NCBI GenBank assembly: GCA_018674025.1
Contig: JABHBC010000235.1
Coordinates: 1-7,434, forward strand
Length of the DNA stretch: 7,434 nt
Origin: Flavobacteriaceae bacterium
Lineage (GTDB): Bacteria > Bacteroidota > Bacteroidia > Flavobacteriales > Flavobacteriaceae
Direction: 5' to 3'
Below are positions 7,355 to 7,434 of this stretch, one piece after another. The position numbers were made by a program, and so were the translations under genes. Position 1 is the stretch's first letter, and each line of letters starts with the position of its first letter. A model generated the notes under the pieces. That model was not told the origin of the DNA and did no database searches. It saw nothing but the letters and a program-made list of their open reading frames with translations.

Positions 7355-7434
7355 TTACAAGTAATCCTTTAATTGGTTTAGTTTGTCAATTGAATTAACC
7401 CCTTTTGGAACACTGATTTTATGATAATTAAATA
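7355..7434 (-). CDS. C-terminal end of an unidentified minus-strand protein (partial)
   Basis: Reading leftwards from the window edge, one minus-strand frame stays open for 25 codons and ends with TAA at 7355-7357. It encodes FNYHKISVPKG, then VNSIDKLNQLKDYL. The other two minus-strand frames hit stops in this stretch. The amphipathic, Lys/Leu-rich ending looks like a real protein C-terminus rather than chance translation, and only 29 bases separate its stop from the rhomboid start on the same strand. I do not recognise the family. Too little is visible to assign a function, and an AT-rich stretch of 25 codons can be open by chance, so confidence is moderate. Confidence 0.5.
   Translation of the reverse strand, partial: FNYHKISVPKGVNSIDKLNQLKDYL

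Overview
The window looks like chromosome from a marine-type Bacteroidota, most likely class Flavobacteriia. The DNA is AT-rich. Genes are preceded by A-rich leaders with no clear Shine-Dalgarno. The left part ends a SusC/SusD-type outer-membrane uptake locus, followed by surface lipoproteins typical of this phylum. The organism is inferred from these traits, not from a match.

Layout: bases 1-1613 (+) hold a SusD/RagB-family protein open at the left edge, so its signal peptide and presumably a susC gene lie outside. Bases 1632-2552 (+) encode a 306-residue lipoprotein with a C-terminal DSYGDGW-type domain. A strong intrinsic terminator (2570-2607) closes that unit. Bases 2622-5930 (+) encode a 1102-residue FG-GAP/VCBS-repeat lipoprotein with an ASPIC/UnbV domain in the middle. 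Its stop codon touches the start codon of rlmB (5931-6665, +), a SpoU-family 23S rRNA 2'-O-methyltransferase. A rhomboid intramembrane protease (6660-7325, -) converges on rlmB with a 6-bp overlap. The last bases hold the C-terminal end of another minus-strand gene (7355-7434), probably upstream of the rhomboid in the same transcript.

How the genes may work together: the first two genes probably act at the cell surface. The SusD-like protein would capture a ligand for an unseen SusC transporter, and the small lipoprotein is likely an accessory binding component. The FG-GAP lipoprotein is also predicted at the surface, but the terminator separates it from the Sus pair. rlmB and the rhomboid gene look like housekeeping neighbours. 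Codon use changes at the terminator: the first two genes use many C-ending Asn/Tyr/Phe codons and GCT/GGT, which suggests high expression, while everything to the right is much richer in A and T.

I see no mobile element, CRISPR array, tRNA or rRNA. No stretch longer than about 110 bases lacks a gene. I do not find a convincing new defence or biosynthetic system. The most notable items are the symmetric seven-plus-seven repeat layout of the large lipoprotein, the terminator placed almost against its start codon, and the accessory lipoprotein of unknown ligand.
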